NCBI GenBank assembly: GCA_001184205.1
Contig: LBMP01000008.1
Coordinates: 1 to 64,000, forward strand
DNA: 64,000 nucleotides
Direction: 5' to 3'
Source of the DNA: Desulfocarbo indianensis
GTDB taxonomy: Bacteria > Desulfobacterota > Desulfarculia > Desulfarculales > Desulfarculaceae
Position numbers and translations under genes: made by a program. Below, in pieces: positions 34,892-44,221 of the stretch. Under the pieces are notes generated by a model that saw only the letters and a list, made by a program, of their open reading frames with translations, was not told the DNA's origin and ran no database searches. Numbering within the stretch: the stretch's first letter is position 1; each line of letters starts with the position of its first letter.

Positions 34892-35971
34892 CTACATGAG
34901 GCCCATGCCGGTCACCCGCACCTCCACCGGCGAATCGGGCCGGCGCTGTTCCAGGCGCACGCAGCCGGGCAGGCAGGCGTTAATTGCCCGCGCGGCCGCC
35001 ACCAGGGCGTGGGAGGGCCGGTCCACGGTGAGCCGGCTCACCCCGGCCGCCGCGGCCAAGGCCGGCAGCAGCGCCGCCGCCAGCTGGGAGGGCATGCCGC
35101 ACCGCGATTGCAGGAAGCTCACCAGGGCCTCGGCCGCGGTGGTGGCCACCGAGCCCGGCCTGCCGCCCCGCTGGCCCAGCTCCGCGAAACCCACCCGGAA
35201 CACATCGCCGCCCTGGCCCTCGGCCCAAATTAAAAGCGCCAGCCCGGTGCCGCCCCTGGCCTTGCGCATCCTGCCGGCTGCCGTTATGCCGTGCACCTCC
35301 AGGCGGCCCAAGGCCCCGTCCAGGGCCTGCTCGGCCAGATGCAGGGGCAGGCCGCTGGTCAGGACCTCCACCCCCACCTGGCGGGGGGCGAAGGGCCCCT
35401 CGGCCTGCAAGGCCGCCAACTGGCGTCCGGGGCCGAAGGAGGCGGCCGCCTCGCCCTTGGCCGAGGGAAAAAAGCCGGGGCTCACTTCGGTATAGCTGAG
35501 GTTCATGCCCAGGCCGCGCCAGTTGGGCACCAGCACGTGGGCCAGCTCGTCGCTGATGAGTCCGCCCAGGACGTGGGTGCCGCCCATGAGCATCAGGCTG
35601 CTTTCCGCGCCGGCGGCGGCCAGGGGCAGGGCCAGGATTTCCAGGATGTTAGCCACGGAGGCCGCGCTTTTCTGCTGGCGGGCCACGTCGAATTGATAAT
35701 CGCCGGCCAGGGGCCTGGGGAGCCCGCCGGGCGTGAACAAAAGCTCGGTTTTGCCCAAGCCGCCCTGAAAGCGGCCGCCGCTCACCGCGCCCGCCGCCGC
35801 CGCCATGGTGATGCCGCCGGGGCCCAGGCCGGGGCGCGGCCGGGGATTGTCGTCCACCAGGCCGCCGAAATGGACCGCCTGGCCCGTGAGGGCGGCCAGG
35901 GCCAGGCCGGCCTTGTACCCGGCGTTGTGTCCCGCGCCGGCGTTGGGAATGTAAACTGGGTCTATGGCCAC
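34892..35971 (-). CDS. RtcA-like RNA 3'-phosphate cyclase homologue with altered N-terminal motif
   Basis: 359 aa. The RtcA fold is readable throughout: [19 protein letters not shown] matches [23 protein letters not shown] matches LGSTEL.F.PG, GDYQFDV and GGTHV follow, and [10 protein letters not shown] near the end aligns with the PSCHLLTN region that holds the nucleophilic His of E. coli RtcA; the His is kept as H321. The N-terminal GEGGGQ loop is replaced by GAGHNAG (residues 12-18). RtcA uses ATP to cyclise RNA 3' ends. The GTG start at 35971 has GGAG 9 bases upstream. No rtcB or rtcR neighbour is seen. Activity is uncertain. Confidence 0.75.
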   Translation of the reverse strand: MAIDPVYIPNAGAGHNAGYKAGLALAALTGQAVHFGGLVDDNPRPRPGLGPGGITMAAAAGAVSGGRFQGGLGKTELLFTPGGLPRPLAGDYQFDVARQQKSAASVANILEILALPLAAAGAESSLMLMGGTHVLGGLISDELAHVLVPNWRGLGMNLSYTEVSPGFFPSAKGEAAASFGPGRQLAALQAEGPFAPRQVGVEVLTSGLPLHLAEQALDGALGRLEVHGITAAGRMRKARGGTGLALLIWAEGQGGDVFRVGFAELGQRGGRPGSVATTAAEALVSFLQSRCGMPSQLAAALLPALAAAAGVSRLTVDRPSHALVAAARAINACLPGCVRLEQRRPDSPVEVRVTGMGLM

Positions 35972-36101
35972 GAGAAAAGCTCCACGGATGGTGAACAGGC
36001 TGACAAGGCAGTATACCCCAGCCGGCTGCGGGGTCCCACCCAAAAGCCCCGTCCGGGCCGCCACTTGCCGGATAGGCTCTGGTGTACTATGTTTTAGGCC
36101 A

Positions 36102-36127
36102 AGGCCCCGGGAAGGTTCCCGGGGCCT
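36102..36127. repeat. Perfect 12-bp inverted repeat
   Basis: AGGCCCCGGGAA (36102-36113) and TTCCCGGGGCCT (36116-36127) are separated by GG. No T-tract on either side, so a classical terminator is unlikely. Confidence 0.7.
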
Positions 36128-36258
36128 GGAGCTGTTACTTAATTGTGTGAAATGACGAGGGCTTTGGCGGGCGGTTTTCCGGGCAGGGCGCCCCGTCAAG
36201 ATTTGAAGCTAAAAGAGTTAATAAAAACAAGCAATTATCCAGCAAATTCTAGTTAGGC

Positions 36259-36288
36259 GATAATGAATGCCGTTCATTGCTGAGCAAT
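36259..36288 (+). promoter_or_regulatory. Possible mfd -10 box with overlapping palindromes
   Basis: GATAAT (36259-36264) matches -10 at 5 of 6; no convincing -35. AATGAA (36262-36267) and TTCATT (36273-36278) form an operator-like 6-5-6 palindrome over the start site, and ATTGC/GCAAT (36276-36288) forms a second. Confidence 0.4.
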
Positions 36289-36313
36289 AACGTCACAATG
36301 GATACTTCAGGCT

Positions 36314-39300
36314 GTGAATAACGGGTCCGGACGAACGCCGTTCAGCGGCGCGGCATGGCAGCCGGGGCCTGGTTTGGGCCAAGCCCTGGAGGCCATGGAT
36401 CAGCACGGCCAGGCCCTGGTGGCGGGCCTGGAAGCCGGGGCGCGGGCCTTTGCCCTGGCCCGGGCCTGGCTGGCGCGGCCCGGCGTCTGGCTGGTGGTCT
36501 GCCCCACGCTGCCCCTGGCCGAATCCCTGGCCAGCGATCTGGAGTTTTTCCTGGCCGGTCTGGAGGGCGGCGCGCCGGTGCGCCTTTATCCGGCCTACGA
36601 AGTCTCGCCCTATGAGGAACTGGACCCGCCGCCGGAGATCACCGCCCGGCGCCTGGCCGTCTTATGGGAGCTGATGGAGGACCGCCAGCCGCTGTTGGTG
36701 GTCACCTCGGCCCGCGGCCTTTCGCCCCGGCTCTGCCCGCCGGAATACCTTTTGGACTCGGCCTTGAGCCTGACAGCGGGGCAGAGCCTTTCCCGGGACA
36801 GGCTGGTGGAGGCCCTGGTCAACGGCGGCTACACCTCGGTGTCCCTGGTGGAGCAGGTGGGCGATTTCGCGGTGCGCGGCTCGGTGGTGGATTTCTTCGG
36901 CCCCCTCCTGGACGACCCTGTGCGGGTGGAGTTCTTCGGCGACGAGATCGAGAGCCTGCGCCGCTTCGATCCCACGGACCAGCGCTCCCAGCTGGGCCTG
37001 ACCGAGGCCTTCGTGATTCCCTGCCACCCGGTCAACCTCTCCCCTCCGGCCGTGGACCTGGCGGTCAAGTCCCTGCGCAAGCTGGCCCAGGAGGAAGGGC
37101 TTTCCACCCGCAAACTCAGCGAGATAACCGAGCGCATGGAGCTGCGGGCCCCCTTCACCGGCCTGGAGTCGTTCCTGCCCTTGTACTTCGCCTCGGCCGG
37201 CGATCTTTTCGATTACCTGCCCCAGGATTGCCGCCATTGCCTGGTGGAGCCGGCCGAGGTGCGGGCGCGGCTAAAGGCCGAGGCCGAGGAGATGGCCGAG
37301 CAGTTCGGCGAGGCCCGCGAGGAGGGCAGGGTGGTGCTCTCGCCGCCCCGGCTGCGGCGCACCCCCGAGCAGGTGGCCCAGCGCCTGGGGATGAGGCCCT
37401 GCCTGCACTTCAAGGCCCTGGGCCTGGGCGAGGACGAACTGGGTCCCCCGCCGGTGAGCCTGCGGGCCAAGGGCTATGCCCATCTGCACCAGGAACTGGC
37501 CCAGGGCGGCCAGGGCTCGCTTCTGGGCCGCTTCACCACTTGGGTGGCCCAGGAGGCGGACAAGGGCCGCCGGGTGGCCCTGGTCTGCCGCTCCCGCTCC
37601 CAGGTGGAGCGCCTGGCCGAGCTTCTGGCCGAGCGGGGCCAGGAGGTGAGCGTGGCGAGCCAGGTCAGCCAGGCCCTGGACGGCGGCCCGCCGGGCCTGG
37701 CGCTGTTGCAGGGGGCGCTTTCCGCGGGCTTCACCCCGGCCGAGTCGCCCCTTACCCTGGTCACCGAGGACGAGGTGTTCGGCGCGGTGCGGGTGGTGCG
37801 CCAAAAGGCCCCGCCCCGGCTTTCCGCCGCCCTGGCCGCCCTGGACGACCTGACCCCCGGCGATTACGTGGTGCACGTGGATCACGGCATAGGCCTGTAC
37901 CAGGGCCTCGGCACCATGGCGGTGGGCCCGGCGGAGAGCGATTTTCTCCTGCTCACCTATCAGGGCGGCGACAAGCTGTATCTGCCCGCCGACCGCATGG
38001 GGCTCATTTCCAAGTACCGCGGCCCGGAAGACGCCAAGCCCAACCTGGACCGCCTGGGCGGCAAGGCCTGGGCCAACACCAAGAAGCGGGTGCAAAAGGC
38101 GGTGGACGCCATCGCCCGCGACCTGGTGGAGCTTTACGCGGCGCGCAGCTTCATGAAGGGCCACGCCTTCTCCCCGCCGGGCAGCGATTTCCGGGAGTTC
38201 GAGGCCTCGTTCCCTTACGAGGAAACCCCGGACCAGGCGCGGGCCATCGAGGACGTGCTGGCCGATCTGGCCGCGCCCCGGCCCATGGACCGCCTCATCT
38301 GCGGCGACGTGGGCTTCGGCAAGACCGAGGTGGCCTTGCGGGCGGCCTATATGGTGGCCATGTCGGGTCGCCAGGTGGCCTTTCTGGTGCCCACCACGGT
38401 GCTGGCCGAGCAGCACGCCCAGACCTTTCTGGACCGGCTCAAGGATACGCCTTTGCAGGTGGCCAGCCTGAGCCGTTTCCGCTCGGCCTCCGAGCAAAAG
38501 AAGATTCTGGCCGGCCTGGAGGAGGGCTCCCTGGACGTGGTGATCGGCACCCACCGGCTTTTGCAAAAGGACGTGGCCTTCAAGGACCTGGGCCTGGTGG
38601 TGGTGGACGAGGAGCACCGCTTCGGCGTGAAAGACAAGGAGCGCCTTAAAAAACTGCGCCGCATGGTGGACGTGCTGGCGCTCACCGCCACCCCCATTCC
38701 GCGCACCCTGCAGATGAGCCTTTCCGGCATCCGCGACCTGAGCGTGATCAACACCGCGCCGGTGGACCGCCAGGCCATCAAGACCTACCTGGCCGCCTTC
38801 AATCCCCGCTCGGTGCGCGAGGCCATCACCCGGGAGCTGGCCCGTAAGGGCCAGGTGTTTTTCGTGCACAACCGGGTGGCCGACATCGGCCGCATGGCCC
38901 GCCTGGTGAGCGGCCTGACGCCGGAGGCCAAGGTGGGCGTGGCCCACGGCCAGATGAACGAGCGGGCCTTGGAAAAGGTGATGCTGCAGTTCGTGCGCGG
39001 CGAGCTGAACGTCCTGGTCTGCACCACCATCATCGAATCGGGCCTGGACATACCCAGCGCCAACACCATCATCATCAACAACGCCGACCGCCTGGGCCTG
39101 AGCCAGATCTACCAATTGCGCGGCCGGGTGGGCCGGGCCGGCGAAAAAGCCTACGCCTATCTGTTCATCAAATCCGAGACCAGCCTGAGCCGCGACGCCC
39201 GCAAGCGGCTCAAGGCGCTGATGGACTTCACCCATCTGGGCGCGGGCTTTTCCATCGCCATGCACGATTTGCAGATCAGGGGCGCGGGCAATCTTTTGGG

Positions 39301-39865
39301 CGAGGTGCAGTCGGGCCAGGCCGCCGAGGTGGGCTACGAGCTTTACGTGCGCATGCTGGAGGAGGCGGTGGCGCGTCTCAAGGGCGAGGCCCCGGCCGAG
39401 GGGCCCGAGCCGGAGATGCGCCTGGGCCTGCCCGCCCATCTGCCGGAAAGCTACGTGCCCGACCCGCAGGTGCGCTTGAGCCTGTACAAGCGGCTCAGCC
39501 TGGCCCGCGGCAAGGCCGAACTGGACGCCATCGCCGCCGAATTGGACGACCGCTTCGGCCCGCCGCCGGATTCCGCCCAAAACCTCATCTGGGCGGTGGA
39601 ACTCAAAACCATGCTGCGGCGCATGATGGCGCTCAGCCTGGATTTGTCGCCGGGCTCGTTCCTGGTGCAGTTCAGCGCCACGCCCAGGGTGGATTTGGAT
39701 AGGCTCTTGAGTTTGGCCGAAAAGGAGCCGCGCCGGGTGAAGGTGTATCCCGACGGCAGGGTGAGCGTGAATCTAACGGACGCGGAGGCCAGGGGCGGGG
39801 CCTTGGCCGAGGCCAGGAAATTTTTGACCTACATAAGCGGCGGCGAACAGGCCCAACCGGTTTAG
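36314..39865 (+). CDS. mfd: Transcription-repair coupling factor
   Basis: 1183 aa, full length. Order: UvrB-like domains (about 20-350), a CarD-like RNA-polymerase-interacting domain (about 510-575, TPGDYVVHVDHGIGLYQG), a RecG-like translocase (about 640-1000) with Walker A GDVGFGKTE (K670) and DEEH box at 765-768 (DEEHRFGV), motif III TATPIPRTLQMSLSG, and the C-terminal TRCF domain. Mfd removes stalled RNA polymerase at lesions and recruits UvrA. The start is GTG at 36314 with a weak ribosome site. Two SurA/PpiC-type genes follow closely, a common Desulfobacterota order. Confidence 0.97.
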   Translation: MNNGSGRTPFSGAAWQPGPGLGQALEAMDQHGQALVAGLEAGARAFALARAWLARPGVWLVVCPTLPLAESLASDLEFFLAGLEGGAPVRLYPAYEVSPYEELDPPPEITARRLAVLWELMEDRQPLLVVTSARGLSPRLCPPEYLLDSALSLTAGQSLSRDRLVEALVNGGYTSVSLVEQVGDFAVRGSVVDFFGPLLDDPVRVEFFGDEIESLRRFDPTDQRSQLGLTEAFVIPCHPVNLSPPAVDLAVKSLRKLAQEEGLSTRKLSEITERMELRAPFTGLESFLPLYFASAGDLFDYLPQDCRHCLVEPAEVRARLKAEAEEMAEQFGEAREEGRVVLSPPRLRRTPEQVAQRLGMRPCLHFKALGLGEDELGPPPVSLRAKGYAHLHQELAQGGQGSLLGRFTTWVAQEADKGRRVALVCRSRSQVERLAELLAERGQEVSVASQVSQALDGGPPGLALLQGALSAGFTPAESPLTLVTEDEVFGAVRVVRQKAPPRLSAALAALDDLTPGDYVVHVDHGIGLYQGLGTMAVGPAESDFLLLTYQGGDKLYLPADRMGLISKYRGPEDAKPNLDRLGGKAWANTKKRVQKAVDAIARDLVELYAARSFMKGHAFSPPGSDFREFEASFPYEETPDQARAIEDVLADLAAPRPMDRLICGDVGFGKTEVALRAAYMVAMSGRQVAFLVPTTVLAEQHAQTFLDRLKDTPLQVASLSRFRSASEQKKILAGLEEGSLDVVIGTHRLLQKDVAFKDLGLVVVDEEHRFGVKDKERLKKLRRMVDVLALTATPIPRTLQMSLSGIRDLSVINTAPVDRQAIKTYLAAFNPRSVREAITRELARKGQVFFVHNRVADIGRMARLVSGLTPEAKVGVAHGQMNERALEKVMLQFVRGELNVLVCTTIIESGLDIPSANTIIINNADRLGLSQIYQLRGRVGRAGEKAYAYLFIKSETSLSRDARKRLKALMDFTHLGAGFSIAMHDLQIRGAGNLLGEVQSGQAAEVGYELYVRMLEEAVARLKGEAPAEGPEPEMRLGLPAHLPESYVPDPQVRLSLYKRLSLARGKAELDAIAAELDDRFGPPPDSAQNLIWAVELKTMLRRMMALSLDLSPGSFLVQFSATPRVDLDRLLSLAEKEPRRVKVYPDGRVSVNLTDAEARGGALAEARKFLTYISGGEQAQPV

Positions 39866-39905
39866 TTGGGGTAATAATCTTCCCGGTTGCATCGCCCGCG
39901 GGCAA

Positions 39906-40901
39906 ATGGTAACAATCCGCATTAACATGGTCGCGCTTAACAACATTCTCTTCCGGGATTCCCTGACGCTACGCCTGCTGTTATTGGGGGTGTTCGCGGC
40001 GGGGGCCTTGCTGTCCCTGGGCTGCCAAGACCAAAGCGCGGGAGGCGCCCTGGCGGAGATCGACGGCAAGCCGGTCTACCTGCCGGAGTTCCGGGCCCAG
40101 GCCGCTTTCATGGGCCTGGGCGGAGATCCCCGGAGTCTTAATCCTGAAATGCGCAGGGCGGTGCTGGAAAGCATGGTGCGCCAGAGATTGGTGGCCAAGC
40201 GCGCCAGGGAGTTGGCCATTGAGCTGACCCCCGAGGAACTGGCCAGCGAGGAGGAGCGCCTGCGCCACGGGCTGGACGAGGGGGCCTTTGAAACCAGCCT
40301 GGCCGCCCAGGGCATAGGCTACGCCGAGTGGCGAAAAATGCTGGCCGCCGAGCTCTTGGTGAAAAAGACCTTGGACTTGGTCCTGGCCTCCCAGGTGAGG
40401 GTTTCCGTCGAAGAGGTGCGCCATTATTACGAATCCCACCGCGAGGAGTTCAACCGGCCGGCCCAGGTGCTGGCCCAGCACGCGGTTTTGCCGACTCGTG
40501 AATTGGCCCAGCGCCTGGTGGAGCGGGTGGCCGCCGGCGAGGACATGGTAAAGGCCTCCGATGAGATGGGCGCGCCCCTGGTGGATGATGGCGACCCCAT
40601 CTGGCTGAGCCGGGGGCACATGCCCGAGGCCCTGGAGGAGAAGATTTTTAGCCTCAAGCCTGGTAAACTGGCGGGGCCCATGGCGAGCGATTATGGTTTC
40701 CACGTGGTAAGGGTGCTGGATAAAAAACCGGCGCAAAAAGCCGACCTCACCCAGGCCGCCGAAGCCATACAGCGCCGCCTGACAGCCGACAAGATGGAAT
40801 CTCTGGCCGAGCAATGGCTGGAAGATTTGCGTGGTCAAGCCAAGGTCCGCTTTGACCAAGCCTTTTTGGAAAGCGGCCAAATCGGCGACTCTAGGAGGTA
40901 G
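39906..40901 (+). CDS. Peptidyl-prolyl isomerase (parvulin-type) lipoprotein, SurA/PpiC-like
   Basis: 331 aa. A signal peptide ends in LSLGC, so it is a lipoprotein. A SurA-N-like helical part (about 50-170) is followed by a parvulin domain (about 180-280: AQHAVLPTRELAQRLVERVAAGEDMVKASDEMG, IFSLKPGKLAGPMASDYGFHVVRVLDKK). Such proteins chaperone outer-membrane proteins or isomerise prolyl bonds in the periplasm. It lies between mfd and a second SurA-like gene, only 2 bases apart from it, so they are one transcript. The start could be 39927; neither has a clear ribosome site. Confidence 0.88.
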   Translation: MVTIRINMVALNNILFRDSLTLRLLLLGVFAAGALLSLGCQDQSAGGALAEIDGKPVYLPEFRAQAAFMGLGGDPRSLNPEMRRAVLESMVRQRLVAKRARELAIELTPEELASEEERLRHGLDEGAFETSLAAQGIGYAEWRKMLAAELLVKKTLDLVLASQVRVSVEEVRHYYESHREEFNRPAQVLAQHAVLPTRELAQRLVERVAAGEDMVKASDEMGAPLVDDGDPIWLSRGHMPEALEEKIFSLKPGKLAGPMASDYGFHVVRVLDKKPAQKADLTQAAEAIQRRLTADKMESLAEQWLEDLRGQAKVRFDQAFLESGQIGDSRR

Positions 40902-40903
40902 AG

Positions 40904-41878
40904 ATGCGTTTCCGTGCGGTATGGACGCCCTTGATTTGCTTGTTGCTTCTCCTGGCCGCGTGTGCCGCCGGCGCCGAGGAGGTTAACCGGGTGGTGGCCG
41001 TGGTGGGAGACGAGGTCATCACTTCGCTGGACGTGGACAAGGTGGTCAGGACCATGGAAGCGCAACTTGGTCCGGCCGCCAACCCCGCCGAGGCGGCGGC
41101 GCGCCAGGAACAGATGCGCAAGGTGGCCACCGAACGCCTGATCGAGGACAAGATTTTTCAGCAGGAAGTGCAGCGCTTGAAGCTGGACGTCAGCCAGGCC
41201 GAGCTCGACCGCTACATGGAGCGCATCAAGAGCAGCAACCAGATCAGTGAAAAGCAGTTCGCGGCCCATCTGAGCCGGCGGGGAATGACGCCCGAGGAAT
41301 ACCAGGCCGAACTGAAAAAGGACATCCTCAAGCACAAGCTCATTCAGCAGGAAGTCAAGAGTTCGGTGGTGATCAGCGACGATCAGGTCGATCAATATTA
41401 CAAGCAGCATCTTGATGAATACGGCAAGGTCGACCAGGTGAGCCTGCGCGCCCTGTTCCTCACCGTGCCGGAGGACGCCTCCCTGGCCACCCAGGACGTG
41501 GTGCGCAAGCAGGCCGAAAGCCTGCGCGAGGAAGCCGTGAAAAATAAGAACCTGCCCGAATTGGCCAAAAAGCATTCCCAAGGGCCTGGCGCCACCCGGG
41601 GCGGGGAACTGGAGCCGGTTTCGGCCAAGGATATGGTGCCCGCCATGCGGCAAGCCCTGGGCGAGATGAAGCCGGGAGAGATAAGCCAGGTCTTGAAGAT
41701 TCCCGGCGGCTACGTGTTTTTCGAGCTTTTGGAAAAAGGGGGGGACCAAATGCTGCCCCTGCCCGAGGTTCGCGAGCAAATTCGCCAAAAACTGGAAAAC
41801 GAGGCGCTTGAGAAAAAGTTCCAGAGCTGGATGGCGGAATTACGAAAAAAGACTTTCGTGGAAATCGTGGCGCAGTAG
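40904..41878 (+). CDS. SurA-like periplasmic chaperone / parvulin
   Basis: 324 aa with an N-terminal signal (LICLLLLLAACAAGAEE; the LAAC could also be a lipobox). The SurA N domain begins VNRVVAVVGDEVITSLDVDKVV, followed by long helices (DRYMERIKSSNQISEKQFAAHLSRRGMTPEEYQAELKKDI) and one parvulin domain (about 185-290: SLRALFLTVPE, SQGPGATRGGELEPVSAKDMVPAMRQALGEMKPGEISQVL). E. coli SurA has two parvulin domains; this has one. It should guide outer-membrane proteins to the Bam complex. AGGAGG precedes the ATG. Confidence 0.9.
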   Translation: MRFRAVWTPLICLLLLLAACAAGAEEVNRVVAVVGDEVITSLDVDKVVRTMEAQLGPAANPAEAAARQEQMRKVATERLIEDKIFQQEVQRLKLDVSQAELDRYMERIKSSNQISEKQFAAHLSRRGMTPEEYQAELKKDILKHKLIQQEVKSSVVISDDQVDQYYKQHLDEYGKVDQVSLRALFLTVPEDASLATQDVVRKQAESLREEAVKNKNLPELAKKHSQGPGATRGGELEPVSAKDMVPAMRQALGEMKPGEISQVLKIPGGYVFFELLEKGGDQMLPLPEVREQIRQKLENEALEKKFQSWMAELRKKTFVEIVAQ

Positions 41879-42258
41879 ATAAAGTCACACAACCGTAACA
41901 GCTTTTTTGCGGCCCGCCCGCCTTCTTCCCAAGGAAGAAGCGGCCGGGCCGACTTGCTTTGGACGGCCAGAAAACTCCTTTTTTGAGCAATGGCGAATAG
42001 TATTTTCTGTTCTCGTGGGCGGACATGCTGGTAATGATAAGCATTACCAGCAAATGGCAAACTGGTAATTTGTTAGCCGCCGATCGCGTCAATAAACAAT
42101 CTTTGATTATTTAAAAGGCCAACTTGACTAAAGCGGCCCGTTTTTTTATCATGGGCTACGTTGAATGGAAAACGCCCGAGTTCGGGGAAGGAAGCGACGT
42201 AGCTATAAATCTATAATAGTACATGAATACTGAATAAATTGTTCCAGGGAAGGTATAA
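41879..42258. other. Intergenic region with hairpin and operator-like repeats
   Basis: 380 bp. A long GC hairpin (41909-41951, core CTTCTTCC/GGAAGAAG) follows the SurA-like gene. An inverted repeat CTGGTAAT...ATTACCAG (42027-42051) and a third CTGGTAAT (42062-42069) follow. A TATAAT (42212-42217) sits 42 bases before the kinase start without a good -35. Confidence 0.6.
42027..42069. promoter_or_regulatory. Operator-like CTGGTAAT inverted repeat plus third half-site
   Basis: GCTGGTAATG (42027-42036) and CATTACCAGC (42042-42051) are perfect 10-bp arms with a 5-nt spacer. A further CTGGTAAT at 42062-42069 repeats the half-site in direct orientation. No coding function; it lies upstream of the kinase gene. 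Confidence 0.55.
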
Positions 42259-44118
42259 TTGTTCAGCCTGCCCAGCCCCGATAAGCTACCCTTCGAGCAC
42301 CGCCGCACGCGCTTGATTTCTCGGATCATGGCCATGGTGGTGGCTCCCATTGCCCTCCTATTCTTTTTCGATAATTATCATGACGGTAATTTAACCGAGG
42401 GCGGAATCTGCCTCGGCCTTGTGCTTTGCTCGGCCGCGCTTTGGCTGGCCGGCAGGCCCAGCTTGGAAACCAGGCGATCCTATGTGCAGATGCAATGGAT
42501 GCTTGTTTTGTCGATATGCCTGATTAGCGTATTGATGATTCTTGCCGGCTGGAAAGATCAACATTACAGCCGTTTCTTTTGGGCCTATCCCTTTTCCATC
42601 ATCGTATTCCTCTCCTTGGGTATTCGCGTGGGGCTGGTTTGGCTGGCCATGGTTTTTTTGATCATGGTAGCCACTTTTACCGTCGCTTTCAGCCAGACTG
42701 CCCAACTGGCGATCATGCCCGGCGACGCGTGGCGCTTCATCGCCTCGCTTTTGGCCACGGGCGTCGCCGGTTTCGCCCTGGAGAAGGAGCTGCGCAGCGA
42801 TCATCGCAAATTGCATGAGAAGCAAGCGGCCTTGCAGCGCTCGGAGGCGCTGTACCGGGAGGCGTGCCTCAATTTGCTGCAGCAAAGCCGGCAAGGCGGC
42901 GAGGAGAGCAAATCCGGGCTCATGGAGCAGCTGCGCCAGAGTCAAAAAAACGAAACCATGGGTCTGTTGGCCGGCGGGGTGGCCCACGACTTCAACAACC
43001 TCTTGGGCTCCATGCTGAGCTTTACCCGCATGGCCATTGACGAGCTGCCCACTTCGCACGAAGCGCGCAAACGTTTGATCCTGGCCGAAAAGGCGGGCGG
43101 CCAGGCCAAGGAGTTGGTGCGCCGCCTGTTGGACTTCAGCCGCCGCGACGATCCGGTTAAGGAGCCGCTCTTTCTGGACGACCTGTTGGCCGAGGCCGTG
43201 GAATTGGTGCAGCCCCTCTTGGCGCCGGGGGTGCGCCTGTTGGTGGTAAAGGCCGGCCTGGAAGACGGGCGGCCCGTGGTGAAGGGCAACGCGGCCCAAT
43301 TGCAGCAGGTGATTTTCAACCTTTGCCACAACGCCTCCCAGGCCATGGCCTTGACCGGCGGAAAAATCCACGTGGAAGTGGCCAAGGACAGGCTGTCGGC
43401 GGGGCGGGCCCGGGAGTTGGCTTTGCCGCCGGGTGAATTCGCCAGGCTCACCGTGCGCGACACCGGGCCTGGTTTGCATCCCCAGGCCCTGGACAAGGTT
43501 TTCGAACCGTTCTACACCACCAAGCCCAAGGGCGAAGGCACCGGCATGGGGCTCTTCGTGGTGCGAGGCATCGTGGAGGCCTGCGGCGGCGGCATAACCG
43601 CCAAAAGCACGCCCGGCAGGGGCGCGGTCTTCACGGTGTATCTGCCCCTGGCCCAGGAGCGGCCCAGTCCTTCGGAGGTGGTGGAAATGACCATGCCGGA
43701 GCTGCCGCGGGGCCAGGGACAAAGAGTTCTTTATGTGGACGACGACGAATCCCTGGGCAATACTATGCGGATGGTCCTGGAGGAACTGGGCTACCAGGTC
43801 AAGGTGAGCCGCTCCGGCGAGGAAGCCTGGGAACTTCTGCGGCAGGAGCCCGGCGGAATCGACCTGGTGATAAGCGATCTGTACATGGACGGTTTGAACG
43901 GCGACGAACTGGCCGCCCGCTGCCACAGCCTCAAGCCGGACATGCCGGTGATAATCGCCACCGGCCGCGCGGATTCGCGGCAGGTCAAGGCGCTGAAGAG
44001 CAGCGGAGTCTGCGCCATTTTGGCCAAACCGGTATCCGCCCGGCGGCTGGCGGTGGCTATCCGCGAGACCCTCGATCTGGCCGGTTCCGCGGGAAAGGCG
44101 GCCAGTCAAGCCCTGTGA
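42259..44118 (+). CDS. Multi-TM hybrid histidine kinase with receiver
   Basis: 619 aa. About five to six hydrophobic segments fill residues 20-180, followed by a short coiled coil (about 185-225), a HisKA/HATPase core with His243 in GGVAHDFNN, N-box NLCHNASQAM, DTGPGLH and GTGMGL, and a C-terminal receiver with D540 in VISDLYMDG. The sensor is the membrane domain itself, with no Cache or PAS. The TTG start at 42259 has AGGGAAGG 5 bases upstream. It is transcribed singly; the CTGGTAAT repeats upstream may control it. Its partner is unknown. Confidence 0.9.
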   Translation: MFSLPSPDKLPFEHRRTRLISRIMAMVVAPIALLFFFDNYHDGNLTEGGICLGLVLCSAALWLAGRPSLETRRSYVQMQWMLVLSICLISVLMILAGWKDQHYSRFFWAYPFSIIVFLSLGIRVGLVWLAMVFLIMVATFTVAFSQTAQLAIMPGDAWRFIASLLATGVAGFALEKELRSDHRKLHEKQAALQRSEALYREACLNLLQQSRQGGEESKSGLMEQLRQSQKNETMGLLAGGVAHDFNNLLGSMLSFTRMAIDELPTSHEARKRLILAEKAGGQAKELVRRLLDFSRRDDPVKEPLFLDDLLAEAVELVQPLLAPGVRLLVVKAGLEDGRPVVKGNAAQLQQVIFNLCHNASQAMALTGGKIHVEVAKDRLSAGRARELALPPGEFARLTVRDTGPGLHPQALDKVFEPFYTTKPKGEGTGMGLFVVRGIVEACGGGITAKSTPGRGAVFTVYLPLAQERPSPSEVVEMTMPELPRGQGQRVLYVDDDESLGNTMRMVLEELGYQVKVSRSGEEAWELLRQEPGGIDLVISDLYMDGLNGDELAARCHSLKPDMPVIIATGRADSRQVKALKSSGVCAILAKPVSARRLAVAIRETLDLAGSAGKAASQAL

Positions 44119-44221
44119 GCATGCAGGTCGCCCCAGCGGCCGCAGACGCATGCCCGGCGGCGGTTTTTGGCCGACGCCCTGATTAGAGCAATTCTTCTGG
44201 TTTTAAGCTGGGAGTCATTCC

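Larger units (their letters stand above)
35972..36313. other. Divergent intergenic region between rtcA-like and mfd
   Basis: 342 bp. It holds a perfect 12-bp inverted repeat at 36102-36127, an AT-rich zone (36200-36300), a GATAAT box at 36259-36264 suited to mfd, and small palindromes overlapping that box. The RtcA frame stays open to 36199, but the added residues show no similarity to RtcA. Confidence 0.6.

Noticed and set aside
35972-36199. 76-residue N-terminal extension of the RtcA-like gene
   Set aside because: The frame is open but lacks RtcA similarity and covers a strong hairpin; GTG 35971 places the protein start where the family begins.
37271-39580. 769-codon open frame on the minus strand inside mfd
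   Set aside because: It is antisense to a complete Mfd with all motifs. Long antisense frames are expected in GC-rich genes, and its His/Gln/Gly-rich product has no recognisable domain.
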